A DNA stretch of 64,000 bases from Lachnospiraceae bacterium (GTDB taxonomy: Bacteria; Bacillota; Clostridia; Lachnospirales; Lachnospiraceae): positions 310,001-374,000 of the forward strand of contig JAEDCQ010000001.1 of assembly GCA_016294075.1 (NCBI GenBank), read 5' to 3'. Every line of letters starts with the position of its first letter. Positions within the stretch are counted from its first letter, which is position 1. Shown piece by piece: positions 53,117-61,479 of the stretch. The notes beneath the pieces were generated by a model, which saw only the letters and a program-made list of their open reading frames with translations, did no database searches and was not told where the DNA came from. Made by a program: the position numbers and the translations under genes.

Positions 53117-54793
53117 GTGAGCGCAATCGTATTAATCTTACTTGCTATTGCTATTTTCGTAGGTGCTTATCTTACTTACGGTAAATACTTAGCAAAAACT
53201 TGGGGAATTGACCCAAGCAAAACAACACCTGCACATTCTATGGAAGATGGTGTTGACTATGTTGCGGCTAAAGCGCCGGTATTGATGGGACATCATTTTT
53301 CATCCATCGCGGGTGCAGGTCCTATCAACGGTCCTATCCAGGCTGCATTCTTTGGATGGGTTCCTTGTTTCCTTTGGATTGTCATCGGTGGTATCTTCTT
53401 TGGTGCCGTACAGGATTTCGGTTCCATTTTTGTATCCATTCGTCATGAAGGTAAATCCTTAGGTGAAGTTATTGAAGATACAATGGGCAGAAAATGCAGA
53501 GTACTCTTCACAGTATTTGCATGGTTGGTATTATTACTTGTAGTAGCAGCTTTTGCTGATATCGTTGCTAACTCTTTTACAGGTAGTGAAGCTAACGGTT
53601 CTGTTGCAACTTCATCCTTATTGTTCATCCCATTAGCTATTGCATTTGGTTTCTTCGTATACAGAAAGAATGTTCCTATGGCAATAGCTTCCGTAATTGG
53701 TGTTATTGGTTTAGCACTTAGTGTAGCTTTAGGTATTATGTTCCCTATCGTAGGAATTCCTAAAATGGGATGGTTGGCAATTGTATTTGTTTACATCATC
53801 ATTGCTTCTGTAGCTCCTGTATGGATTTTGTTACAGCCAAGAGATTACTTAAGTTCATTCTTGCTTTACTTCATGATGATTGCTGCTGTTGTTGGTATCA
53901 TCGGAGCAAATCCTTCAATCCAGACACCTGCGTTTGTTGGTTTTGAAGTAAACGGAAACTTTATTTTCCCTACATTGTTTATCACAATTGCTTGTGGTGC
54001 TATTTCCGGTTTCCATTCATTAATCGGTTCCGGTACAACATCTAAGCAGTTAGATAACGAAAAAGATGCATTGATGATTGGTTATGGTTCCATGTTAATT
54101 GAATGTGTACTTGCAGTTATTTCTTTAATTGCAATCGGAACATTATCTGCAGACGGTTCTCAGGCATTTGTAAAAGAAGCAATGGGATTAGAAGCAATCT
54201 CACCTACAGTTATTTTTGGTAAGGCTATTTCTTCTTTCTTTGCAACAATGGGATTCGGTGAAGTAGCAGTAAATGTTACATATACAATTATCTGTCTTGC
54301 AGTTTCATGTTTCTGTCTTACATCCTTGGATACAGCAACAAGACTTGGACGTTTCATGTTCCAGGAATTATTTGCTACAAACAAGAATGGTGAGAAGAAC
54401 ATCTTAAGCAATATGTATGTTGCAACAATTATTACAGTTATTTGTGCATTTGTTCTCTGCCTTGCAGGATATACAAAAGTATGGCCGTTATTCGGTGCTT
54501 GTAACCAGTTAGTAGCTGTACCTGCATTCCTTGCAATTGCTACATACTTAAAGAAGATTGGCAAAAACAACAAGATGTTATACATCCCAATTGTATTTAT
54601 GTCAATTGCTACATTAACATCCTTAGTATTAACATTTAAGAAGAACTTAACAGGTATTTTAGGCGGTGAATTAGACGGAACAGCAATGTTCACAAACGTA
54701 TTACAGGATATCATTATCATTCCTATCGTTATCCTCGCTGTTATCTTAATTGTTGAAGGCTCTAAGGTACTTTGGGGAAAGAAAGAAGCATAA
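53117..54793 (+). CDS. cstA: Carbon starvation protein A-type peptide/pyruvate transporter
   Basis: A 558-residue polytopic protein of the CstA family with about 14-16 helices. Typical segments are KAPVLMGHHFSSIAGAGPI near 52, VRHEG-like VSIRHEGKSLGEVIE near 110, and SGFHSLIGSGTTSKQL near 298. Family members take up pyruvate or peptides in enteric bacteria. The start is GTG 53117 after AGGAGGGA. Codon use is visibly biased (many AAC, TTC, TAC and ACA codons), suggesting high expression. It stands alone between its own leader and a strong terminator; no LytS/LytT-type two-component genes are nearby. Confidence 0.94.
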   Translation: MSAIVLILLAIAIFVGAYLTYGKYLAKTWGIDPSKTTPAHSMEDGVDYVAAKAPVLMGHHFSSIAGAGPINGPIQAAFFGWVPCFLWIVIGGIFFGAVQDFGSIFVSIRHEGKSLGEVIEDTMGRKCRVLFTVFAWLVLLLVVAAFADIVANSFTGSEANGSVATSSLLFIPLAIAFGFFVYRKNVPMAIASVIGVIGLALSVALGIMFPIVGIPKMGWLAIVFVYIIIASVAPVWILLQPRDYLSSFLLYFMMIAAVVGIIGANPSIQTPAFVGFEVNGNFIFPTLFITIACGAISGFHSLIGSGTTSKQLDNEKDALMIGYGSMLIECVLAVISLIAIGTLSADGSQAFVKEAMGLEAISPTVIFGKAISSFFATMGFGEVAVNVTYTIICLAVSCFCLTSLDTATRLGRFMFQELFATNKNGEKNILSNMYVATIITVICAFVLCLAGYTKVWPLFGACNQLVAVPAFLAIATYLKKIGKNNKMLYIPIVFMSIATLTSLVLTFKKNLTGILGGELDGTAMFTNVLQDIIIIPIVILAVILIVEGSKVLWGKKEA

Positions 54794-54810
54794 TATAAGC
54801 TGATTTCATT

Positions 54811-54852
54811 AGGCAGTCCGGATATATCCGGGCTGCCTTTCTTGTTTTTTTT
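54811..54852 (+). terminator. Strong terminator after cstA
   Basis: AGGCAGTCCGG (54811-54821) pairs with CCGGGCTGCCT (54828-54838), 11 pairs with one T-G wobble, around ATATAT. A T-rich tail follows (54838-54852). Confidence 0.92.
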
Positions 54853-54870
54853 GTATTTTTTTAGTATAAT
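54842..54870 (+). promoter_or_regulatory. Promoter for the cytidylate-kinase-like gene
   Basis: TTGTTT (54842-54847), inside the T tail of the cstA terminator, and a perfect TATAAT (54865-54870) are 17 bases apart. The -35 and spacing are the same as for the promoter at 46445. Confidence 0.55.
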
Positions 54871-54911
54871 AAAATAGTAAAAAAAGTAATAAGGGGAAGT
54901 GAGGAAAGAGT

Positions 54912-55538
54912 ATGAATACGATTATAACAATCGGAAGACAATTTGGTTCTGCAGGCAGAGAGATAGGAGAGAAAGTGGCGGCATATTTCGGAATTCCCTA
55001 TTACGATAAAGAATTATTATCTCGTGCTGCAAAAGAGAGTGGATTTTGTGAAGAAATGATAGAATCACATGATGAACGTCCGACGAATTCATTTCTTTAT
55101 AATCTGGTTATGGATACATATTCATTTGGGTATAACGCATCATCTTTTATGGATATGCCAATATCACACAAAATATTTCTTGCACAATTTGATACTATTA
55201 AAAAAATAGCTTCTGAAGGACCATGTATAATTGTAGGGCGCTGTGCTGATTATGCGTTGAGTGATTATAAAAACTGCATACATTTATTTATCTATGGAGA
55301 TGAAAAAGTAAAAACAAAACGGATTATGGAAAAATATAATCTTTCTGAGGCAAAAGCAAAAGAAATGATTGTAAAAAAGGATAAGCAGCGTCAGAGCTAT
55401 TACAATTATTATTCATCAAAAAAATGGGGAAGAGCAGATAGCTATGACTTATGTATCAACAGCTCCATGCTTGGAATTGAAGGTACAGTTAAACTGATTA
55501 TACAGGCTGTAGAAGATTTTGAAAATAAGGAAGCATAA
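54912..55538 (+). CDS. Cytidylate kinase-like family protein
   Basis: A 208-residue P-loop protein of the cytidylate-kinase-like (AAA_33-type) group. The N-terminus TIITIGRQFGSAGREIGEKVA holds a modified P-loop (GRQFGSAGREIG), followed by PYYDKELLSRAAKESG. A mid-protein segment GPCIIVGRCADYAL near 100 and an arginine-rich lid near 135-160 follow. These proteins resemble Cmk but differ from the housekeeping enzyme; the true substrate is not settled. The start ATG 54912 follows GGGGAAGTGAGGAAAG. Its 3' end runs into a shared terminator. Confidence 0.88.
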   Translation: MNTIITIGRQFGSAGREIGEKVAAYFGIPYYDKELLSRAAKESGFCEEMIESHDERPTNSFLYNLVMDTYSFGYNASSFMDMPISHKIFLAQFDTIKKIASEGPCIIVGRCADYALSDYKNCIHLFIYGDEKVKTKRIMEKYNLSEAKAKEMIVKKDKQRQSYYNYYSSKKWGRADSYDLCINSSMLGIEGTVKLIIQAVEDFENKEA

Positions 55539-55545
55539 TCAGAAC

Positions 55546-55572
55546 AAGAGAACCATATTTTATGGTTCTCTT
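55546..55572. terminator. Bidirectional terminator between convergent genes
   Basis: AAGAGAACCATA (55546-55557) and TATGGTTCTCTT (55561-55572) are perfect 12-base inverted repeats around TTT. It overlaps the last codons of the minus-strand recombinase gene and could stop transcription from both sides. Confidence 0.8.
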
Positions 55573-56615
55573 AATTTAACGCTTTTTGCAGCCTTGCGTT
55601 TATGTGCATCTTTCATTGCAGCATAATGCTTCCTGGTCGTATTAACATCTTTATGTCCTAATACATCCGCAACAAGATAAATATCTCCTGTTTCCTGATA
55701 AAGAGTTGTTCCATAGGTGCTTCTAAGCTTATGGGGTGTAATTTTTTTCAGTCCGTTTACGAGTTGTGCATATTTCTTTACAAGATTTTCGACGCTTCTC
55801 ACTGTAATTCTTCGGTTTTGCATGGATAAGAAAAGTGCATTTTCATGTCCTTCAAGCGGAATAGTATGGTTACGCTGCTCAAAATAGGAGAGAAGTGAAC
55901 TATTTACCTCATCTCCAAAGTATACAACATCCTCGTACCCTCCTTTACGGCGGACCTTTACGGCTTGATTTTTAAAATCAACATCATGAATGTCAAGTCC
56001 CACGCATTCCGAAACACGAATGCCGGTTCCTAACAAAAGAGTCAAAATTGCAACGTCACGGATTTTTGTTTTTTCATGATATTGTAATTGTTTTTGGGTA
56101 AGTTTACTTCCGTCTTCTACCTGATCAAGCAAAACAGCAACTTCATCAGGGTCCAGCCGGACAATTTCTTTTTCATGAAGCTTAGGCATTTTTACAAGTG
56201 AAGCGGGATTCGTGTTAATTAGTTCATTCGTAAAGTAAAAATTGTAAAAGCTTCGTAAAGATGCTAATTTACGGCTTTTCCCACGTTCCTCATTCATAAC
56301 CTCTGTTTTGTTCTGATTTTGATATAAAGAAAGATATTCCATATAATCCTCAATATCATCTCTTTTAATCTGATCCAACACCGATACAGGCAGGTCCTGA
56401 ATGGAATATTTTTTATCCCATCCTTTATGTTGCATGATAAACTCAAAAAAGACTCTGAGATCATATGCATAGGCAATTTTCGTACGCGAAGAAATAGTAT
56501 CATTCATTCCTCTGAAATACATTCTGCAAAAAGAGGGAAGTGTTGATAAAAGCTCACGCAGCTTCTCAATATTTTTTTTGGCTAATTCATCGTGATAATT
56601 ATGATTCGCTTCCAT
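55560..56615 (-). CDS. XerC/XerD-like tyrosine recombinase
   Basis: A 351-residue site-specific recombinase. The N-terminal SAM-like DNA-binding domain covers about 15-150 and the catalytic domain about 165-345. Catalytic residues can be seen: Arg in LGTGIRVSECVGL, Lys in RRKGGYED, His and Arg in ITPHKLRSTYGT, the second His in LGHKDVNTTRKHYA and the Tyr nucleophile in that last motif. It is longer than typical XerD (about 300). No phage or transposon genes, or obvious att repeats, flank it, so a chromosome-dimer or housekeeping role is more likely than an integrase one. It starts inside the end of the ttcA-like gene (17-base overlap). Confidence 0.9.
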   Translation of the reverse strand: MEANHNYHDELAKKNIEKLRELLSTLPSFCRMYFRGMNDTISSRTKIAYAYDLRVFFEFIMQHKGWDKKYSIQDLPVSVLDQIKRDDIEDYMEYLSLYQNQNKTEVMNEERGKSRKLASLRSFYNFYFTNELINTNPASLVKMPKLHEKEIVRLDPDEVAVLLDQVEDGSKLTQKQLQYHEKTKIRDVAILTLLLGTGIRVSECVGLDIHDVDFKNQAVKVRRKGGYEDVVYFGDEVNSSLLSYFEQRNHTIPLEGHENALFLSMQNRRITVRSVENLVKKYAQLVNGLKKITPHKLRSTYGTTLYQETGDIYLVADVLGHKDVNTTRKHYAAMKDAHKRKAAKSVKLREP

Positions 56616-57375
56616 TTGTATCCTTTCGAGACTTCTTTCTTATATGTGCTGATGCCGGTATGTCTCTGAAACCATTGATTTCACCGGTGCATATAGCGGT
56701 AAACATCCTGTTTTTTACGCCGTGATGCTCTTGGTTTAATTGCTTTAATAACTGGTGAACATATTCTCTTTTTGTATTTCCGTCAGCAGGACACGGACTT
56801 TTTACAACCGGAAGATTGTTTTTATTTACAAAGCCAATGATATCTGCTTCTTCTACATAAATGAGTGGTCTGATGACTGTTACATCCATCCTATCCAGAT
56901 AAGTAATCGGAGAGAAGGTATGAAAACGCCCTTCAAATAAGAGTGACAGCAACATTGTTTCAACTACATCATCTTTATGATGTGCATAGGCTACTTTGTT
57001 GCAGCCTAATTTCTTTATTGCATCATTTAAAGCACCTTTTCGCATCTTGGCACAAAGACTGCAGGGATTTTTTTCTTTTCTTTCATCAAAAACGATTTGA
57101 GCTATGTCTGTCTTTACAACAGTATATTCAACGTTTAATTCCTCACATAAGGCAGTTATTTTGTCTAAATTCAGATTTTCAAATCCGAGGTCTATTGTTA
57201 TGGCACAAACAGAAAATTTTTTCGGATAAAAACGTCTGAGTGAAGATAAAGCATATAATAACGTCAGACTATCCTTTCCGCCAGAAATTCCGATGGCAAT
57301 CTTATCTTCGTCATCGATTAATTTATAATCATCTATTGCACGTCTGACGTAGCTTAATAATTGCTGTAATTTCAT
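56599..57375 (-). CDS. TtcA-like tRNA 2-thiocytidine biosynthesis protein
   Basis: A 258-residue PP-loop ATPase of the TtcA/TilS superfamily, with GISGGKDSLTLLYAL near 29 and cysteines of the TtcA type: NPCSLCAKMRKG near 112 and a third in KSPCPADGN near 198. These cysteines bind a [4Fe-4S] cluster in TtcA. TtcA thiolates C32 of certain tRNAs. Related proteins in Clostridia may act on other tRNAs, so the exact target is uncertain. ATG 57375 lies after AAGGAGCC on the minus strand. The divergent AT-rich gap to 57509 should hold promoters for both sides; several TATAAT-like boxes are visible but no -35 stands out. Confidence 0.9.
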   Translation of the reverse strand: MKLQQLLSYVRRAIDDYKLIDDEDKIAIGISGGKDSLTLLYALSSLRRFYPKKFSVCAITIDLGFENLNLDKITALCEELNVEYTVVKTDIAQIVFDERKEKNPCSLCAKMRKGALNDAIKKLGCNKVAYAHHKDDVVETMLLSLLFEGRFHTFSPITYLDRMDVTVIRPLIYVEEADIIGFVNKNNLPVVKSPCPADGNTKREYVHQLLKQLNQEHHGVKNRMFTAICTGEINGFRDIPASAHIRKKSRKDTNGSES

Positions 57376-57508
57376 TTATAAGGGCTCCTTAATTAATTCT
57401 TTAAAATGTTATATCAGTATAGGATATTTTAAATAAAAATGATATAATATATTTTATACAATAAATAGTTTTCTATAATTACGAAAAAAGCAGAAGAGAG
57501 GCCAATAA

Positions 57509-58789
57509 ATGAAATTTCCTATTGATAAAAAAATAATCGGAATCGGAATAGTAGCATTATCAGTCATTATTTTTAGTGTTAGTTTTATTTATCTTTTATT
57601 TAACGGCAGTCTGTTTTTTAATGCTTTCCGCAAAATCATAGGAGTATCAATGCCGATTATTTATGGTTTCATTCTGGCTTATCTGATGTCTTCCATTGTA
57701 AATTTTATAGAAGAAAAGTGCTTAATTCCTCTTTATAGACGTTTTCATGTTACCATAAACCGTAAGGTTATGTCCAGAATGCGTGTGTTTTCTATTATAA
57801 TAACATTAATTATTGTATTTTTGTTCATTTATGCTTTTTTGCTTATTGTTATTCCGGAAATATATAAAAGCTTGCAGAGTATAGTTATTTCATTTCCCGT
57901 ATACATTAATAACCTTATTAATTTTGTGGAAAAGATTCTTGTAAGCTATCCTGAAATAGAACGATATATGACGGATATTATGAATGAATATTCTTCTGAT
58001 GTATACAATTGGATTTCCAGTCTTTTACCTTCCATGAACGAGTTTATTAAAAGCTTATCCTTAAGCGTTATTAGTTTTATACTTACTTTATGGGACTTGC
58101 TGATTGGTTTAATTGTTTCCATATACATGCTTGCAAGTAAGGAAAAATTTATCGGTCAGACCAAAAAGATTCTTTATTCTTTATTCAAGTTTGAAAAAGC
58201 AAATAATATATTAAAAGATATACGTTTTGTGGATCATACTTTTGGTGGTTTTATCAGTGGAAAGCTTCTGGATTCATTAATTATAGGCATAATTTGTTTT
58301 ATTTGTCTTCAGTTTATTCATATACCGTATTCCTTGTTAATCAGTGTAATTGTAGGCATAACGAATGTAATTCCGTTCTTTGGACCATATTTGGGTGCAA
58401 TTCCGAGCGCATTATTAGTTTTGATGGTTAACCCGGTACAATGTTTGTATTTTATTATCTTTATCTTTTTGTTACAGCAGTTTGACGGCAACTTCCTGGG
58501 GCCCAAAATATTAGGTGATTCAACCGGTTTGTCCGGGTTCTGGGTATTATTTTCCATTACCATATTTGGCGGCTTATTTGGCCTTGCAGGCATGATTTTG
58601 GGGGTGCCTTTATTTGCAATCATATATGCATATATCAGAAATCATGTATTAATCAGGTTAAAGAAAAAAGGATATCCGTTAGAAACTGTACCATATATTA
58701 ATCTGAAAGAAATTACTGCGGATTCAAAGTTTGTTATGATGGATGAAGATGATGAATTTTATCGTTTATCCAAAGAGACAGTTGATTAA
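57509..58789 (+). CDS. AI-2E-family transporter (PerM/YtvI-like permease)
   Basis: A 426-residue membrane protein of the AI-2E transporter family: eight or so helices, a long extracytoplasmic helical region (about 100-180), then FGGFISGKLLDSLIIG near 248, IPYSLLISVIVGITNVIPFFGP near 272 and GLAGMILGVPLFAIIYAY near 362. Relatives include YtvI, linked to sporulation in Bacillus, and sodium/proton antiporters; the AI-2 export name applies to few members. AGAGAGG lies about ten bases before ATG 57509. A 208-base AT-rich gap follows, in which I see no gene and no strong terminator. Confidence 0.9.
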   Translation: MKFPIDKKIIGIGIVALSVIIFSVSFIYLLFNGSLFFNAFRKIIGVSMPIIYGFILAYLMSSIVNFIEEKCLIPLYRRFHVTINRKVMSRMRVFSIIITLIIVFLFIYAFLLIVIPEIYKSLQSIVISFPVYINNLINFVEKILVSYPEIERYMTDIMNEYSSDVYNWISSLLPSMNEFIKSLSLSVISFILTLWDLLIGLIVSIYMLASKEKFIGQTKKILYSLFKFEKANNILKDIRFVDHTFGGFISGKLLDSLIIGIICFICLQFIHIPYSLLISVIVGITNVIPFFGPYLGAIPSALLVLMVNPVQCLYFIIFIFLLQQFDGNFLGPKILGDSTGLSGFWVLFSITIFGGLFGLAGMILGVPLFAIIYAYIRNHVLIRLKKKGYPLETVPYINLKEITADSKFVMMDEDDEFYRLSKETVD

Positions 58790-58998
58790 TAAATATATGT
58801 GTATTATGACTATAACTTTTCGTTAAAGCTGTCTTTTGCGAAGAGTTGTATCTGTTCCGAATTACTACTATTTATATGAAAATATAACGAAAATATAAAA
58901 AATATAAAAAAGCACGAATGTGCAAGACAGATATTTATCCGTTTTGTGTTTCGCGCTTTCTTTTTATCAAAATAATGAAAATTAAATCGTTATGCAAA

Positions 58999-59355
58999 TT
59001 ACTGTTTAAATTCACAACTATAATATGGAAGAATCAGATTCGTACCGGTAATTAAAGGAGTTTCTTCTGAAATTGAATTAATAATACATAATTCTTCAAT
59101 ATAATCTTCTATTGAGTCATAATGCTCATCAATATGTGTAGAAGCAAGTGACCATAATGTATCACCATATTTTAATTCATAACTCATAAAATATTTATAT
59201 TCAGGATGGTCATTGACGGAACGCGCATTTGTACTTAAACCGGATACGATAAAAACAATAATAATACACATAATTAAAGCAGAAATTGTAATAATACCTC
59301 TAATACGCTGTTGTTTTTTTCTTCTGGAAATCAATTCTTTTCTCATATTATTCAC
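58999..59355 (-). CDS. LysM-domain membrane protein, YneA-like SOS division inhibitor candidate
   Basis: A 118-residue protein: basic N-terminus, one membrane helix (about 22-42), and an extracytoplasmic LysM domain (about 60-115, YELKYGDTLWSLASTHIDEH). Size and layout match YneA of Bacillus, which is induced by DNA damage and blocks division. Four LexA-like boxes lie directly upstream (59399-59484), and lexA is 1.4 kb away on the other side of a broken gene, much as yneA lies beside lexA in Bacillus. The start may be GTG 59355 or ATG 59346; neither has a close Shine-Dalgarno (GGAGAGGAG lies about 30 bases upstream). Confidence 0.82.
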   Translation of the reverse strand: MNNMRKELISRRKKQQRIRGIITISALIMCIIIVFIVSGLSTNARSVNDHPEYKYFMSYELKYGDTLWSLASTHIDEHYDSIEDYIEELCIINSISEETPLITGTNLILPYYSCEFKQ

Positions 59356-59398
59356 ACAGGGAAATACAATTTAAAATCCCTTATCTCCTCTCCGAAAC

Positions 59399-59484
59399 GA
59401 ACATTTGTTGCAAACATTTGTTCTGCATATTTGTATTATATCGAACAAATTTTCGGGTGTCAACTCTTTTTCGAAAATTTGTTC
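59399..59484. promoter_or_regulatory. Cluster of four LexA-like SOS boxes upstream of the LysM gene
   Basis: Four 12-base boxes each match GAAC-N4-GTTC at all but one position: GAACATTTGTTG (59399-59410), AAACATTTGTTC (59412-59423), GAACAAATTTTC (59443-59454) and GAAAATTTGTTC (59473-59484). Spacing between starts is 13, 31 and 30 bases, so the last three lie about three helical turns apart on one DNA face. The intervening AT-rich sequence probably carries the minus-strand promoter. The boxes also lie just after the 3' end of the broken FAD/Rieske gene. Confidence 0.8.
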
Positions 59485-59502
59485 GATAAATTACACGAGG
59501 TA

Positions 59503-60551
59503 TTATTTCCAATCTGCATCACCGTTTGCGGGATTATCCAGTAATTTTCCATGCTCCGTGAATCTGGAACCATGACACGGACAATCCCATGAATGTTCAT
59601 CCGGGTTCCATTTGAGAGAACAGCCCAAATGCGGACATCTTTTGCGGGAAAAAGAGAACAGATTTAGTACTGCTTCTCCTGTATTTATGAAAAGCTGTGG
59701 TTTTAACATATTTCTGGATGGATTAAATATTTCTGCATAAGGATTATATTTTTCAAGAATTAAATCTGTTAAAATTCCGGCCGAAACCATAGAGGATGTT
59801 ATCCACCATTTACATACATTCCATCTATCCGCGGTCCGTCTTTAAGTGCGATAACATAAGAACGGTGTTGATACATCTTTAAAGAATACATTCCGTGCTT
59901 ATTGTCAATAGGAAAATGTGTTGCAACAATTAATTTATCAAACGTAATCTCTCCACAAGTTGTTTTAGCTGTATGCGGAGCCAGTTCTTTTACAAAGGTC
60001 TTTTCAAAAATTTGAAGATTTTTTGCAATGCCCGAAATAAATTTCAGGGGATGAAATTGCGCCTGGTTTTCAAATCTGATAGCTCCGGCGGTTTGAAAAG
60101 GTAAGTTTATATTTTCCTCAAAAGATGCTGAATAACCTATTTTTTCCAATGCATTAAGTTCTTTCATCAACTTATTTTTATCATGTAAAGAATAAACGTA
60201 AGAGGGCTTTCTTTCAAAATCACAAGAAATTTTTTTACAAAGACCTGCATACTCTTCTATTGCCGCCTGATTTATTTCCAGATATTTTTGGGCATATTCA
60301 ATTCCCTGATTAATCAGATTTTGATAAATCAAACCATGCTGGGATGTGATTTTTGCTGTAGTATTTCCACTTGTTCCGCTGCATATTCTGTCTTTTTCGA
60401 CAAGAATATAATCCACACCGGCATTCTGCAGGAAATATGCGCATAAAATACCGGTTATTCCACCACCGATTATAAGGACGTCCGTTTTTTGAGGTGCGGT
60501 CATTTTAGAAAATTGAGGCATAGTTACGGTTTCAGTCCAAAGTGAGCTCAT
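59503..60551 (-). pseudogene. FAD-dependent oxidoreductase with C-terminal Rieske domain, broken by an internal deletion
   Basis: Two frames on the minus strand make up one gene. The N-terminal part (60551-59799, 250 residues) has FAD motif VLIIGGGITGILCAYFL and EKDRICSGTSGNTTAKITSQHG and stops after GMYVNGG. The C-terminal part resumes in another frame as KWWITSSMVSAGILTDLI and ends with an intact Rieske motif (CPHLGC, then CPCHGSRF). Intact Lachnospiraceae relatives are, from memory, near 480-510 residues and read NKWGMTSSM at this point, so roughly 80-150 codons before that point are missing and the frame has shifted. The scar lies at about 59795-59815. Both catalytic halves are present but cannot be made as one chain. 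A sequencing or assembly gap is the alternative. Confidence 0.85.
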
Positions 60552-60641
60552 AGATAATCCCTTTCAAAGTAATAAATTTTCCTGTCGAAATTATTGTGTG
60601 AAGTTATAAATATTTTATTCTTTTTCAGTTTCTTTATATAA

Positions 60642-60705
60642 AGCAAACACCCGAACAAATATTTGGAATATATGTTTGCTTTTTCCGTCAAAGATGTGTT
60701 ATACT
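60642..60705 (+). promoter_or_regulatory. lexA promoter with LexA-like operator
   Basis: TTGCTT (60676-60681) and TATACT (60700-60705) are 18 bases apart. Overlapping or just upstream are GAACAAATATTT (60653-60664) and GAATATATGTTT (60666-60677), weaker LexA-type boxes. A perfect outer inverted repeat AGCAAACA (60642-60649) / TGTTTGCT (60673-60680) is nearly concentric with the inner CAAATATTTG palindrome. LexA binding here would block its own promoter. Confidence 0.65.
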
Positions 60706-60759
60706 GTATTAAAAGTATTTCCTTTGAGTTTGCAGATTACGGAAAGGGGCATGGAAAAT

Positions 60760-61380
60760 ATGAGATATGGTAAGATTACAGCAAAGCAACAGCAGATTTT
60801 GGATTATATTAAAGAAGAGATTTTGAATAAGGGATATCCGCCTGCTGTGCGTGAGATTTGTGATGCAGTCAATCTGAAGTCTACTTCTTCTGTTCATTCT
60901 CATCTTGAGACTCTGGAGAAGAATGGATATATCCGTCGTGATCCGACAAAACCGCGTGCAATTGAAATTTGCGATGATAATTTCCAAATGGTTCGTACTG
61001 AAATGATAAGCCTTCCGGTAATCGGCACAGTTGCAGCCGGTACGCCTATTTTGGCTGAAGAAAATATCGACAGCTATTTCCCTGTTCCTGCCGAAATGGT
61101 TCCTAACGGTATGCCTTCCTTTGTTTTAAAGGTAAAAGGCGATTCTATGATTAATGCAGGGATTTACAGTGGGGATCAGATTTTTGTACAGAGCTGTAAT
61201 ACCGCTAATAATGGTGATACCGTTGTAGCTTTAATTGATGATTCCGCGACTGTTAAAACCTTTTATAAAGAAAAAGATCATATCCGTTTACAGCCTGAAA
61301 ATGATTCCATGGATCCAATCATCGTAGATAACTGCCAGATTTTGGGAAAAGTATTCGGCGTATTTAGATTATACCATTAA
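60760..61380 (+). CDS. lexA: SOS repressor LexA
   Basis: A 206-residue repressor with an N-terminal winged helix (TAKQQQILDYIKEE, then LKSTSSVHSHLETL) and a C-terminal S24 peptidase domain. The self-cleavage site is Ala93-Gly94 in GTVAAGTP, and the catalytic pair is Ser129 (KGDSMINAG) and Lys166 (ATVKTF). On DNA damage RecA filaments trigger self-cleavage and derepression. ATG 60760 is preferred: GGAAAGGGG lies 10 bases upstream, whereas ATG 60751 is too close to it. Earlier in-frame codons from 60676 overlap the promoter. It faces away from the broken oxidoreductase and the LysM gene. Confidence 0.97.
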   Translation: MRYGKITAKQQQILDYIKEEILNKGYPPAVREICDAVNLKSTSSVHSHLETLEKNGYIRRDPTKPRAIEICDDNFQMVRTEMISLPVIGTVAAGTPILAEENIDSYFPVPAEMVPNGMPSFVLKVKGDSMINAGIYSGDQIFVQSCNTANNGDTVVALIDDSATVKTFYKEKDHIRLQPENDSMDPIIVDNCQILGKVFGVFRLYH

Positions 61381-61425
61381 TTACAAACGAAGGATGCTAT
61401 GCTTCGCGATCATCCTTATGTTAAT

Positions 61426-61466
61426 CAAAAGAGGCACTCTCCATCCTTGGAAAAGTGCCTCTTTTG
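61426..61466. terminator. Bidirectional terminator between lexA and rsfS
   Basis: CAAAAGAGGCACT (61426-61438) and AGTGCCTCTTTTG (61454-61466) are perfect 13-base inverted repeats around a 15-base loop. It lies between two convergent genes. A smaller hairpin AAGGATG/CATCCTT (61390-61417) precedes it. Confidence 0.85.
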
Positions 61467-61479
61467 AACTATAAAACTA

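Noticed and set aside
54160..54720. A 186-codon open frame on the minus strand inside cstA
   Set aside because: It is the reverse-frame shadow of a strongly codon-biased gene; it has no ribosome site, and its product has no recognisable character.
55560..56615. Tyrosine recombinase as a sign of a prophage or integrative element
   Set aside because: No phage, conjugation or transposase genes are nearby, no direct repeats typical of att sites are visible, and base composition matches the neighbours.
58906..58935. Short GCAC/GTGC hairpin with an A/T run as terminator for the LysM gene (minus strand) or the AI-2E gene
   Set aside because: The stem is only four base pairs; too weak to call although the flanking T run on the minus strand is suggestive.
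59503..60551. Two separate genes (FAD protein and Rieske protein)
   Set aside because: The second part has no ribosome site, its coding similarity continues upstream of its first ATG (KWWITSS) in the same frame, and the combined architecture matches one known family.
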